64,000 nt of DNA, from assembly GCA_002077065.1 (NCBI GenBank), contig NAJO01000014.1, forward strand, positions 62,001-126,000. Reading direction: 5' to 3'. Below the pieces are notes generated by a model, which did no database searches, was not told where the DNA came from, and saw nothing but the letters and a program-made list of their open reading frames with translations. The translations under genes and the position numbers were made by a program. Within the stretch, counting starts at the first letter, position 1. Every line of letters begins with the position of its first letter. Below, one piece after another: positions 9,831 to 19,336 of this stretch. Source of the stretch: Cryoendolithus antarcticus (taxonomy: Eukaryota > Ascomycota > Dothideomycetes > Cladosporiales > Cladosporiaceae).

Positions 9831-11319
9831 TCATTCAGCCGGTCTAATCGTGACCGTGCTGTCTTCAGAGCTCGCACTGAGCGAACGCTCATTCATAGCA
9901 TCCAGTGACTTCTGCGCGACGATCTCACGTGCGTAAAACTCCACTAGCATAGTGCCATAAGCGTCGATCTCCTCGACCGGCACAGAGAGACGGAAGTCGT
10001 TGAGCAGTAGGAACTGCAGCTCCAGGTGGTTGAGCTCATTCAGTGGCAAGCCGCCGACCTATCAAAGCATGTCAGCACAAGACGCCGCGATACGTGTGGG
10101 CAAAATAGGAACGACTCACCTTCGCATATCTCGAATTCGTATAAAAGATATCGGAGAAGAACTTGCTCGCGCACGTAACACCCGCAATCACCAATCGATG
10201 GATGTTGAAACTATCAACGACAAAGAAGTGCGACAGGTTGTATGGGTCGGCCAGAGGCGACATCGAAGCATCAGGCGGCGAGTCCGGCTGCTGTGGCCGG
10301 CTGTGAGGCGTACCAGGCACGTCTCGCTGCACTGCTCGTTCAAGTGAGCCAGATGCAGGTGGTGTGGCGGTCTGCGTACTCTCCTGGGCTGCAGCTGATA
10401 CGACGCCCTCCATCGGCTCTGAGACGGAGGGGAGGGAGTCACTGGAGCCTTGTGGAGTGCGCTGTTTCTTCGACTCCTCTGCATTAGCATCACGCAGACT
10501 CTGCATTGGACCAGCGTTGACGCGCTCAGTCATGCGGTCGAAGTAGACTAGCAGGCTCAGGAACACCTCGTAGCTCGTCGGACAGTACTTATTGATCCGA
10601 CTCAGATAGCTCAAGATCGTGATGCTCGGCACATTCTTCCCGTGAAACGCCAGAACGCTGGTAGTCTGCGGGTTGAGATGCGACATGTTGCTCGGTATGG
10701 TCGGTTGGCCGTGTAAGTGCTCGTGTTGGCGGTCGTTCGTGGATGTGATCTTCGTCAACAGCCCCGCGACCATCTCAATAATGTGCTCCACTTTCATGCC
10801 ACTGATCTCATACTGTGGACTCTCATCTGCTGTGCCGCCTCTTGAGCGCGAGCGACTGCGACTGCGAATCTCTGAGAAGGATCCTGCATCATCACTCGCG
10901 AAGCTCTGGATGTGTTCTAGATCCCGCACCTTGATCTTCTGTCTCGTCGGCCGCGGTACATCCGCATGTTTCGCAGGTCCAGGTAGTGGTGCGTCTGCCG
11001 GCGCCTCTGCACTCCCTCCAAGCTCAGGCTCGGCAGGTTGTCTAGGCGTTCCCCTACTCTGTGACTGCCTCTGTGCCGACGTAGCTCTCGTATCCTCTCT
11101 AGGAACACTGCGCGTGGCCGAAGCGCTCGTCGCTCTCTGTGACATCGACGGCGGCTGCGCGCCCTTTGAAGGCGTTCGACTCCGTTTCGATGGAGGCGGG
11201 CTCGTCGATGTGGTTGCTTCACGCGCGCGGTGTGCTGTCGCGTCCCGGTATGAAGGATGAGTGTAACTCGGGGACTGCCCGAAGAAAGTGTTCACCGCGT
11301 CGAGGACCACCGATCCCAT
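9831..11319 (-). CDS. PHO80/PREG-like cyclin, partner of a Pho85-type kinase
   Basis: Two exons: 10120–11319 and 9831–10058, with a 61-nt GTGAGT…TTTGATAG intron, giving 475 residues. The product is a Pho80-type cyclin; Pho80–Pho85 (PREG–PGOV in Neurospora) phosphorylates the phosphate-response transcription factor. The long Ser/Pro/Arg-rich N-terminus (residues 1–170) has SR-type dipeptides and is probably disordered. The cyclin box is split by a second low-complexity insertion (about residues 270–340). Its conserved parts are SILSYLSRINKYCPTS-like and LVYFDRM, then HRLVIAGVTCASKFFSDIFY. After the splice comes YAKVGGLPLNELNHLELQFL, the family's most typical stretch. The precise joining of RYAK to VGGLPL supports the intron. 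The long insertion inside the box is unusual but common in filamentous fungal Pho80 homologues. Confidence 0.87.
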
Positions 11320-12148
11320 AGTAGCTCATTGGAAGGTGCTGACCGAGGGAATGTCTGCAGGTGATGTTACAGTTAGTCTATGTTAACAGTAGGGTACGCT
11401 GACTTGATCGAAAAGATCTGCGTGAGCAGCGCAGGCAATAGAGAGCCAGGCATCGTGCTAGGTTGTTGGCGATCCTAGGATCGTTTGGTGAACACGGGCT
11501 GTGTCGGACATACCCTGGAGTTTGGTGGGGTGAACGTGTAAGGCACCAGAAGCAAGCGCGTCCAGAGTTCGAGATAATCCTAGCATCATGCTATCCGGAC
11601 GATGAGCAAGGAAGATCCGCTTTCATTCAGTCCTGTTGCGCAATATGATCGCGAGTTGCTGTCACAGCCAGTCAAAAGCGGTGAAGTTCCGACGATCAAC
11701 CAGGCGCATCTCTCCTCGAAGCTGCAGTAGTCTGCGCCAACCCGCTGAACCAGGCCAGTTTAACATAAGCAAAGACACGGCGGTGGACTCACTGGGTACA
11801 TGCTATGACACTCTAGCGTTCAGTCTCCCTTCCGTTCACGCGACACAGTCAGATACAAGATAGAATGATGTTCTAGATTGCAAGGCGCAATGTTGAGCCA
11901 GCATCGGGGGATGTCATCATGCTTTACTAGCGCCATGGCAGTGAACCGGGCTGGCTTGTGCTTTCATAAATCTGCCTTGTTGTAACAGCAGGCCAGCTAC
12001 GCGTGTATGTCGAGCACAGCGCAACGTCAGCTCAGAGACTCGCGCTGCCTTGCATTGCCGCCGCGACAACTCGATCGCTGCCTGCTGATGCCTGCCGATG
12101 GTGGTACATCAATGGCGGAGGACCTCACTCAATCCATCAACCGCTGCC
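11320..12148. other. Intergenic region between PHO80-like cyclin and PRE3
   Basis: About 830 bp. It contains the promoter of the PHO80-like gene (right of 11319) and the PRE3 3' flank. Short open frames on the plus strand (11463–11863, 12007–12240) lack domain signals and codon regularity, and I see no gene. Confidence 0.4.
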
Positions 12149-13069
12149 TCACGGCTTACCGGTGCCTGGACCCTCGTAATTCCTGTCCGGCAAATACAGA
12201 TGCCGCACAGCACCCGCCTTTGTCAACACCACCATCCTGATCACACCGCCTGAGCTGCCATCCCACTTGATCGCCTCTTGGAGCGAGCTCTTCACGAACT
12301 TGATCCCCTCCGCCTCCGTCATGTCCTCCTTCCAGTTCGCATCGCAGAAGCCGTAGATGTATGTCGAGCCTGAGCCGCCGATGGCGTATGCCTGCTTGTG
12401 TAACGACCCGCCGAGAGGGATCGAGTAGACTTGGCCGCCGTGTCGTTGGTCCCAGCCTGCGATGATGATGCCCGCGCTGCAATTGTTGTCAGTGTCCACC
12501 TCGATTGATGATTCTGCGGCCGATCCTCCTACCTCAACGAATCCTTATTGTCGTAGCACAGCTCCTGAAACATAGCAGCCGCCGTTTGTGTCGTGGGAGG
12601 CTCGTCGTTCGTGATGCCATACATGCCGAGATAATACTGCACGATGTCCGCTACTGCCTGTGTGTCCGCTGCTGAGCCTGATCTGCAACACCATATCGTG
12701 TCATGCACCTGTGTAAGCTTGTCCGTGACTCTGTTTGCGATGTATGCGCCTGTCGTCGTTCTGCTGTCTGCTCCGAGTATGACGCCGTCTTTGAAGTTGA
12801 TCGCCATACTTGGAAAATGTCAGTACTGGCTTGCCTTGTCCGCCGGACCCGTGTCTGACCGCACGTACATCGATGTGCCTAAGCTACGAGAGAGTCAGCA
12901 TGTGAAGTATCAGAGAGGTCGCAGGTTTAACATACTTGACCTCGCCGCTCTTCAGATGGTTCATGTCGATGTGTATGCCATCTATGCTACATCAGCATGC
13001 AGCCGGATCTGCGAAGCATTCGAACATACCCTCTCCCAGCATGCCCGTTTGATGCGATAGGCCGGGCAT
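12149..13069 (-). CDS. PRE3: 20S proteasome beta-1 subunit (caspase-like), five exons
   Basis: Exons 13030–13069, 12936–12981, 12869–12883, 12533–12808 and 12149–12476 join in frame to 234 residues. Beta-1 is the post-acidic/caspase-like protease of the 20S core. Its short propeptide is removed before Thr1 in [13 protein letters not shown]. Catalytic context is visible: Thr1, Asp17 in GADSRTTTG, Lys33 in VTDKLT, and the [12 protein letters not shown] helix. The third exon is only 15 nt and encodes L-G-T-S, i.e. the maturation site and catalytic threonine. The N-terminal residues [14 protein letters not shown] match the yeast Pre3 start region well. Introns are 48–60 nt, and one acceptor is AAG. 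A further leader intron with GTGAGA donor and TTCCCCCCTCAG acceptor may lie upstream (13120–13230). The exact initiator Met is the least certain point. Confidence 0.9.
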
Positions 13070-13470
13070 CTTCGAGGTCGGATGTGAATGATGGCTTGGT
13101 CAGAGTGTCGGGTAGGTCGAGTCGCAGAGATGAGGTCTGAGGGGGGAAGGAAGTGGATGTAGTCCGAGGGCGGGTGAGGCAGTCAGAGATTGTCAGTGTG
13201 CTGTGTGTTGCAGCTCTCACGCCTGCAGGCGACCAGTAGACCACGTCCTTGAGCGGGCCCAAGCTCTGATGCTTGGCCAAGCATCTGCTTCTTGCCTCAT
13301 TGAGTTGGAATGGTACTTTTCTCTATTGATCGCCGATCTAAAAACTTCGTTCGCCTAAATCTACCTGCTCTTTGCCTGGAAAGGCATGTCATGACCTGTG
13401 TGGTGTCTATGTAATTATTCAAGTTTCTCACTACGTCTATCATCTCCTCTCACCACTTCAATTGCCCAAG
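13070..13470. promoter_or_regulatory. Divergent PRE3 / BEM46-like promoter region with 18-bp palindrome
   Basis: About 400 bp between divergent starts. It contains a perfect 18-bp palindrome GATGCTTGGCCAAGCATC at 13268–13285 and a likely leader intron for PRE3. Which gene the palindrome serves is unknown. Confidence 0.4.
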
Positions 13471-14461
13471 ATGAGCGCTCTTTGGGGATGGGTTCGCTAC
13501 CCGTTCTATACCATGTCTTCGATGATGGGGCTTGGGAGTGCTGCGCTGTATTATTATCAAAAGTATGGACTCGATCACGAGAGTCTCTCATTCGCAATTA
13601 ACAAGACTTCAGCGAGATTATCTACCCTCGCAACATACCAGCTGGAGCGCGCACCGAAGTCCCACGACCTTCGCAATACGAGATGCCCAACAGCGAGGAG
13701 CTCTTACTTCCAACGCCCGACGGCGAGACTCTGAGTGCTTTCCTAATGCGACCTGAGAACACGTCACAAGCCGCACTGGTGACGATCCTCATGTTCCACG
13801 GAAACGCAGGCAACATAGGTCACCGTCTGCCAATCTCTCGGATTCTGGTCAATGGCTTGAACTGTACCGTATTGATGCTCGAGTATCGTGGCTACGGTCT
13901 ATCAACTGGTACACCAAACGAGAAAGGTCTGGTGATCGATGCGCAGACTGGACTCGACTACATTCGGTCACGAGAAGACCTGCGACGGAATAAGATTGTG
14001 ATCTATGGTCAAAGTATTGGCGGAGCCGTTGCGATCGATCTCGTGGCGAAGAATCAAAGTGCTGGCGACATCAAAGGGCTCATCCTGGAGAACACGTTCC
14101 TTAGTATCGCGAAGATGATCCCTGCTGCACTGCCAGCGGCGAAGTGGCTGACGCCGTTTTGTCATGAGTACTGGAGAAGTGAGCTTCTGATGCCTAAGAT
14201 CACCGAGATGCCAGTGCTGTTCCTCAGTGGTCTGCAGGACGAGATCGTGCCGTAAGTCGAAAGCACTGTGAAAGACCGCCACACAAGAGCTGACTCGGAC
14301 ACAGGCCCGCGCACATGAAGCAGCTTTTCAAGCTCTGCCAGGCAAAGACAGTGGTATGGAAGGAGCTACCGTACGGCGACCACAACAGCACTGTCGGTGA
14401 GAAAGGCTACTTCGAGTATATCGATGCTTTCCTCGAGGAGCATGTGCTCGGCAAGCGGTGA
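13471..14461 (+). CDS. BEM46-like alpha/beta hydrolase (ABHD13/WAV2 family), membrane-anchored
   Basis: Three exons: 13471–13562, 13613–14251 and 14305–14461, with introns of 50 and 53 nt, giving 295 residues. BEM46-type proteins are ER/plasma-membrane associated alpha/beta hydrolases linked to polarity and germination in Neurospora and fission yeast; their substrate is unknown. One N-terminal hydrophobic segment (about residues 10–30) is followed by the family signature QNEIIYPRNIPAGARTEVP, which is restored only by the first splice. The oxyanion region FHGNAGNIGHR and nucleophile elbow GQSIGGAVA (Ser near residue 162) follow. The acid lies in SGLQDEIVPP, completed by splice two, and the His in GDHNST. 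The complete triad implies an active enzyme. It is divergent from PRE3. Confidence 0.9.
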
Positions 14462-14841
14462 CAGCGACAGGACGAGGGGCGGAAGGCGGCGCGATTGTGA
14501 AGCGATGATACCCATGTTGCTCCTGTATATACTGTGCAGTCTATGAGTGATCTCTATGACTGCATGCTTTTATCTCATTGGCTCTCTTCGATCTCTGTAT
14601 TGATCCCACGTATTCGGTACCTGCATGTTCCCCAGATTCTGTGACGCCACTGCCGACATGCTGCATGGGGAAAATCGAACCACAAATGCGCGTGAAAGTA
14701 GGTGAACCTTGCGAGGCTCGCGCATATCGACATGCATCTGGCTAGATCACGAAGAAGCGTTCTGTTTCGGTAACACCCAAAATCGCGACGAGAAGGCAGA
14801 AGGAAAGAATAAAGAGAGAGCTTGCGAGCCACAGATCAACA
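14462..14841. other. Intergenic region BEM46-like – mevalonate kinase
   Basis: About 380 bp between co-oriented genes. The 90 bp before the ERG12 start are purine-rich (GAAGAAGC, AAGGAAAGAATAAAGAGAGAG). I find no sterol-response-type site I would defend. Confidence 0.35.
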
Positions 14842-16383
14842 ATGAACGGCTCGGTCACCAATGGCGCAGCCAAACCCAACGGCGTACGACACGCAACGAA
14901 TGGCACACACGCGAGGCCGAAGTCGAGGGAGTCTGCGGACGATACACACAGAGACGCGCCTGCAGTCGCGAATACCTCAAAACGAATACCAATGCACGGC
15001 CGCAAAGAAAGTAATCCCCTTGCGCCGCCCTTCATAGTCTCCGCGCCAGGAAAAGTCATAGTCTTCGGCGAGCACGCAGTCGTCCACGGCAAAGCCGCGA
15101 TCGCCGCAGCAATATCTCTCCGCTCCTACCTCCTCGTCACGACTCTCAGCAAGTCAAAGCGCACAGTGAGCCTAAAGTTCACGGACATAGGCTTAGATCA
15201 CACGTGGAACATCCCCGACCTACCATGGAAGGCGTTTCAGCACCCGACAAAGAAGAAGAAGTACTACGACATGGTCACGAGCCTGGATCCGGATCTTGTA
15301 GAGGCAATGCAAGCACACATCGCGAATGTAAGCCCAGACGCAAAACCTGAGGCGCGGAAGATACACATAGCCGCAGCCAGTTCATTCCTCTACCTCTTCC
15401 TCTCTCTCGGCTCCGAGCTCTCGCCTCCCTGTATTTACGCCATGCGCTCCGCAATCCCCATAGCCGCCGGCCTGGGCAGCAGCGCAAGTATAAGCGTCTG
15501 CATGTCCGCTGCGCTGCTCATCCAATGCCGCGCTCTTTCTGGCCCACATCCAGATCAGATCTCACACGAAGCAGAAGAGCAGCTCGAGCGCATTAATCGC
15601 TGGGCGTTCGTGGGTGAGATGCTCATACACGGCACGCCGAGCGGAGTGGACAATACAGTCGCGACACACGGCCGCGCAGTGCTCTTCCAACGGAAAGACT
15701 ACAGCAAACCGCCCGCCGTCAAAATCCTCCGCGAGTTCCCAGAACTTCCCCTCCTCCTAGTCAACACCCGACAACCTAAATCCACCTCGGCCGAAGTTAC
15801 CAAAGTCGCTGCCCTCAGACAACGACATCCTACAGTCGCAGACGGGATCCTAGACAGCATAGACGCCATAACCCGCAGCGTTCACGAGATAATCTCCGAT
15901 GAGACTTTCGATCCACAATCAGAAGAGAGCATAACGCATCTCGGGGAGCTCTTCAGCATCAACCACGCCTTACTTACAGCCCTAGGTGTCTCGCACCCGA
16001 AACTAGAGCGTCTTCGATACCTGGTAGACGAAGCGGGAGTAGGATGGACGAAATTGACTGGCGCCGGGGGTGGTGGGTGCGCCATCACTTTGCTCCGCCC
16101 TACGCCCTCCATCAATCACTCGACCTCATCGCAACTCAACGGCGAAGCCGCGCATGAGCCCGAAGACCCCATGCGTTTACTAGAGCAGAAATTGCTAGAT
16201 GAGGGATTCGAGCGATACGAGACGACGCTTGGGGGCGATGGAGTGGGCGTGCTGTACCCGGCTATTGTGGATGATGTGGAAATTCATCAGGAGGAGTTCT
16301 TGACTGCTGAGGGGAGGCAGGGGATCGAGGAATTGGTTGGCGCGGGGAGGGATGGGGAGGCGTGGAAGTACTGGCGCCCGTGA
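14842..16383 (+). CDS. ERG12: Mevalonate kinase
   Basis: An intronless frame of 513 residues. The enzyme phosphorylates mevalonate with ATP in the cytosolic mevalonate pathway that supplies sterols and prenyl groups. Family landmarks are SAPGKVIVFGEHAVVHGK (about residue 65), the GHMP ATP-binding loop PIAAGLGSSASIS (about 203–216), GTPSGVDNTVATHG with the catalytic-base Asp, and the C-terminal KLTGAGGGGCAITLL (about 396–410). The first 60 residues are an Asn/Gly/Thr-rich, low-complexity extension absent from yeast Erg12. A shorter product from a later Met (MHGRKESN, about residue 51) is possible. The C-terminal half has an acidic/polar insertion before LLEQKLLDEGFERYETTLGG. The enzyme assignment is secure. 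Confidence 0.95.
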   Translation: MNGSVTNGAAKPNGVRHATNGTHARPKSRESADDTHRDAPAVANTSKRIPMHGRKESNPLAPPFIVSAPGKVIVFGEHAVVHGKAAIAAAISLRSYLLVTTLSKSKRTVSLKFTDIGLDHTWNIPDLPWKAFQHPTKKKKYYDMVTSLDPDLVEAMQAHIANVSPDAKPEARKIHIAAASSFLYLFLSLGSELSPPCIYAMRSAIPIAAGLGSSASISVCMSAALLIQCRALSGPHPDQISHEAEEQLERINRWAFVGEMLIHGTPSGVDNTVATHGRAVLFQRKDYSKPPAVKILREFPELPLLLVNTRQPKSTSAEVTKVAALRQRHPTVADGILDSIDAITRSVHEIISDETFDPQSEESITHLGELFSINHALLTALGVSHPKLERLRYLVDEAGVGWTKLTGAGGGGCAITLLRPTPSINHSTSSQLNGEAAHEPEDPMRLLEQKLLDEGFERYETTLGGDGVGVLYPAIVDDVEIHQEEFLTAEGRQGIEELVGAGRDGEAWKYWRP

Positions 16384-16887
16384 AGCGAGGCCATCAGGAA
16401 CGATTGTAGGACTACGATTGTGGCGCTTTGTAATGTATGAGAGGAAGAAGGGCAGCAATGCCATAATGCGGAATGTAGTCTTGCTACACACATGCTGCGC
16501 TTGTGCTGCCCTTTCAGCACGGCGCTTCCTTGCCGACGTTCTGCTACATAGCCTCTACCGTTCTCATGAAGTCTCACGTCAATGGTGCCGCCCCGACCTG
16601 CCGTTGAGCCTCGCAAGTGGTAGGGACCTGATCGATGCAGCCTCTTGTCGGACCTCTACCCGCGATGCAGGGCTTCTCCTGATTCCAGTCATGATGCGAT
16701 AGTAGCTCTGGCCTATGAATCGGATGCTGCATCTGCCTCGTCCACTTCAGGTTGCAGGGAGACAGCCGCAGCATAGCACGTCATACAGTACGCGCATGGG
16801 CGCATCGCTTGTCGCTCTGCCGCTCAATCGCCGCGGCCGATCGTAACTCGTGTCATCATCTCAAGCCTTCCATTGCCTTTCCTCCCT
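16384..16887. other. Convergent 3' region ERG12 / POL31
   Basis: About 500 bp between two convergent stop codons. It should hold both terminators. Short frames on either strand are not conserved-looking, and nothing further is seen. Confidence 0.35.
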
Positions 16888-18528
16888 TCACTCCTCAAAG
16901 ATCTCAATCCTCACGAGCTCCGGCTCCAACGTCTCAAAATCCAGTATCACCACCTCCCCCGTATCCCGAAAACTGGGCACAGCAACAACCCTACACTGCT
17001 GCCCCAACGGTCCCTCCACGACCGTACTTTCGAACTTCGGCTGATTGCCCACAAAGAACACGTGCGGACATTCCCTCAGGACAAACGCATCACCGTCTGG
17101 AAAAGGGTAACACCATAACGTGTCTGGTGCTGTCGGAGCGACCAACCGCCATCGAAGCATAGCTTCCATCATTTCCAGCCGCTCCTCGCCAGCGACGTAT
17201 TTGTATATATCGTCTACCGGCTGCCCGCCCGTGCCGAGAAATCTCCAGCCATGTAAGTCGAATGCGTACGGATTCGTGCCGCTGTCGAAGCTACCTGGCT
17301 CAGCTGGCGAAGACTTCGGAGGTGACTGGTAAGTTCGCGAGTGCGGGAACATAGCTTGGTGGATTGGTTGTTGGGGGAGGGAAATTGATGTCGGGTCGTC
17401 GGCGCCTGGGAGGAGGGTTACGGGGAGGGAGGGCAGGAGTGAGGAGAGGAAGAGGTCTAGGCGGTCGGTGGGCGCGGCGTTATAGGCGGAGCTGTCGTAG
17501 CCGTATTTCTTTGCGTGGGGCGCCTTCTTTTGGCCGTTGGTTCCGACCTCGTCGCGGGGCGGGACAGGCGAGGCGTGTGCGAGCGAGTTTCCTGCGACGA
17601 TCAGGCGGGAGATGGTGGAGATAGAGCTTTGGTCCTCAGAGCCTGCGGATTCGCCGAGGAGATACTCCAGTAGCAGGTCCAGTGTCAGCGTGTCCCCAGC
17701 ATCGCCCGAGATTCCCAACCCAGACACGATCGCGACCTTCCCTCCCTCCTCCCTCTTCTCCACCTTCTGCTTGCTAGCCGCCGCTCTCCCATCCTCCCGT
17801 TCCCACCTCACAGGCTGCCGCGGCAAATCCGGCACCCTCAGATCCAACACCTCGAAATCCCCATCCGCGTTCTCAGTCCCCAGAACCGCCACAATAGCCC
17901 CCGTAACCAACAACATGCTCTCCAGCGCCCCGCCAACCAACCTCAACCTCCCTGACTCATCCTCCAACATCGTCTGATCCCCTCCAACGCCCCCAGGAGT
18001 CAGGAACTTGACTCTAGGAGGCGGCGCAGCAATCCAGTGCTCCTTCCCAATGTCGTCCAGAATATTCGGCTTGAGCGGCATCTCCATATATATCGTGCCG
18101 ATGACCCAGCACAGCTCTCCCTGTCGTACATCCAGCGCGCGGTCGACTTTCCTGGCTGTCTCCGAGGCGATCTCGAACTCTGACCAGGCTTCTGCTGCGA
18201 GGGCTTCGACTGATGGTTTGAGTTGGGCAAGCCGCGCGAAGTACATGTCGGCGTATTGTTGCTGGTAGTGGCGGGCTTCGCCTTTGGGAAGGGTGAAGTC
18301 TGTTAGGGGAGAGTAGGAGGCGGATTGGCGGGTGAGGGAGGGGAAGGGTTGGGAGCTGGAGGAGGAATTGTGGTTAGCGGTGGGGTGAGGTGGAGCGAGC
18401 GGTGATGGGAGGGCATACGAGGGTTTGGAGAGGAGAGCATCGTCTCCTGAGCCGTTGGTGATCGCCATGTCGGCGTATGTAGTCGCGCGAATGGTGATGA
18501 GACTCGAGACGGACTCCACCGTTGACAA
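16888..18528 (-). CDS. POL31: DNA polymerase delta small (B) subunit
   Basis: An intronless frame of up to 546 residues; a second Met at residue 21 (MAITNGSGDD) is an alternative start. This is the conserved second subunit of replicative DNA polymerase delta (yeast Pol31, fission yeast Cdc1), also shared with polymerase zeta. The OB-fold region contains ARLAQLKPSVEALAAEAW and GELCWVIGTIYMEMPLKPNILDDI (about residues 95–160). The inactive calcineurin-like phosphoesterase domain follows: VAIVSGLGISG, LIVAGNSLAHA, LFLSSLLPSLPVTLLPGADDPT. It ends with CPHVFFVGNQPKFESTVV and the typical RIEIFEE tail. Metal ligands of true phosphatases are replaced (GADDPT instead of GNHD), as expected for this subunit. 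A low-complexity NHNSSSSSQ segment lies near residue 53. Confidence 0.93.
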   Translation of the reverse strand: MSTVESVSSLITIRATTYADMAITNGSGDDALLSKPSYALPSPLAPPHPTANHNSSSSSQPFPSLTRQSASYSPLTDFTLPKGEARHYQQQYADMYFARLAQLKPSVEALAAEAWSEFEIASETARKVDRALDVRQGELCWVIGTIYMEMPLKPNILDDIGKEHWIAAPPPRVKFLTPGGVGGDQTMLEDESGRLRLVGGALESMLLVTGAIVAVLGTENADGDFEVLDLRVPDLPRQPVRWEREDGRAAASKQKVEKREEGGKVAIVSGLGISGDAGDTLTLDLLLEYLLGESAGSEDQSSISTISRLIVAGNSLAHASPVPPRDEVGTNGQKKAPHAKKYGYDSSAYNAAPTDRLDLFLSSLLPSLPVTLLPGADDPTSISLPQQPIHQAMFPHSRTYQSPPKSSPAEPGSFDSGTNPYAFDLHGWRFLGTGGQPVDDIYKYVAGEERLEMMEAMLRWRLVAPTAPDTLWCYPFPDGDAFVLRECPHVFFVGNQPKFESTVVEGPLGQQCRVVAVPSFRDTGEVVILDFETLEPELVRIEIFEE

Positions 18529-19336
18529 AGTGAGGTCAAAACGCGTCGCGTGAGACGCGCCTCAAAATGGGAAGGTACTGTACATGTACTTTACAAGAGG
18601 TGCGACCCTGAGTATTTACGCGTCTTTCGACAGCACGCATAAGCTAACAGAACCAGGGCAAGCAGCGTAGTGCACCAACAGAGCGTTCCACAATGTCATC
18701 CATGATTCGTGAGTTGAAAACGAGCATTGAGGGCTCAAGAAGCCTACGTAAGCCTCCTGCACCTGAGTTCTGATAAGAGAGAATAGGTGCACGGCAGGTC
18801 GTTCACTTCCTGGCACTACGTGAAACGGTTCTTCATCCGGACCATCGCTAGGCGCGCACCAAAGCCTTAGTTCGTTCGCATCTTTCTAACCCTTTTGTAT
18901 TACAGACCTGCTACGTGTTCTAGACAGCGCCATCGCCTCCCGTTCCGCCGGATGCGGTCGTACCCAATGCTGGGTCCGCGTGAACCCAGGCTGTATCTCC
19001 GTCAGTCCACGTGGCTTCTCTGCGAACATACGACGGACTTACCGCTCTAGTCATGGTCCACTGGCGCTGTGATCGCCTTCGCATTAAGCTATTGCATGGT
19101 TGAGCTGACAGATTTGACCGGTCAGCAAGCTGGCGGCCAGGCGGTCACGCCTACGGCGATATCCCAGGGCGATGCATCGGGTCGCCTTCCGCTCACTGAT
19201 GTTCCGGATTTCGCTTTCAATCATGCGACTTCGAAGTTGCCTGGGCCAGAGTGCAATAACGTGGAGTAGCGCGGTGGGGTCAGGCCTGAATACGTGTACT
19301 GCACGTGTGCACAAAGCACCTGCTGTGTTCTGTGCA
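18529..19336. other. Intergenic region POL31 – DUF6590 gene
   Basis: About 800 bp. It holds the POL31 promoter (just right of 18528) and the 3' flank of the DUF6590 gene. The bases around 18900 have polypyrimidine/CTAAC-like tracts but no convincing exon, and I support no gene here. Confidence 0.35.

Noticed and set aside
12987..13280. Alternative PRE3 N-terminus starting MAKHQSLGPLKD
   Set aside because: The frame does not join in phase to the beta-1 exons. A 5' leader intron may exist there, but the protein start at 13069 gives the only consistent product.
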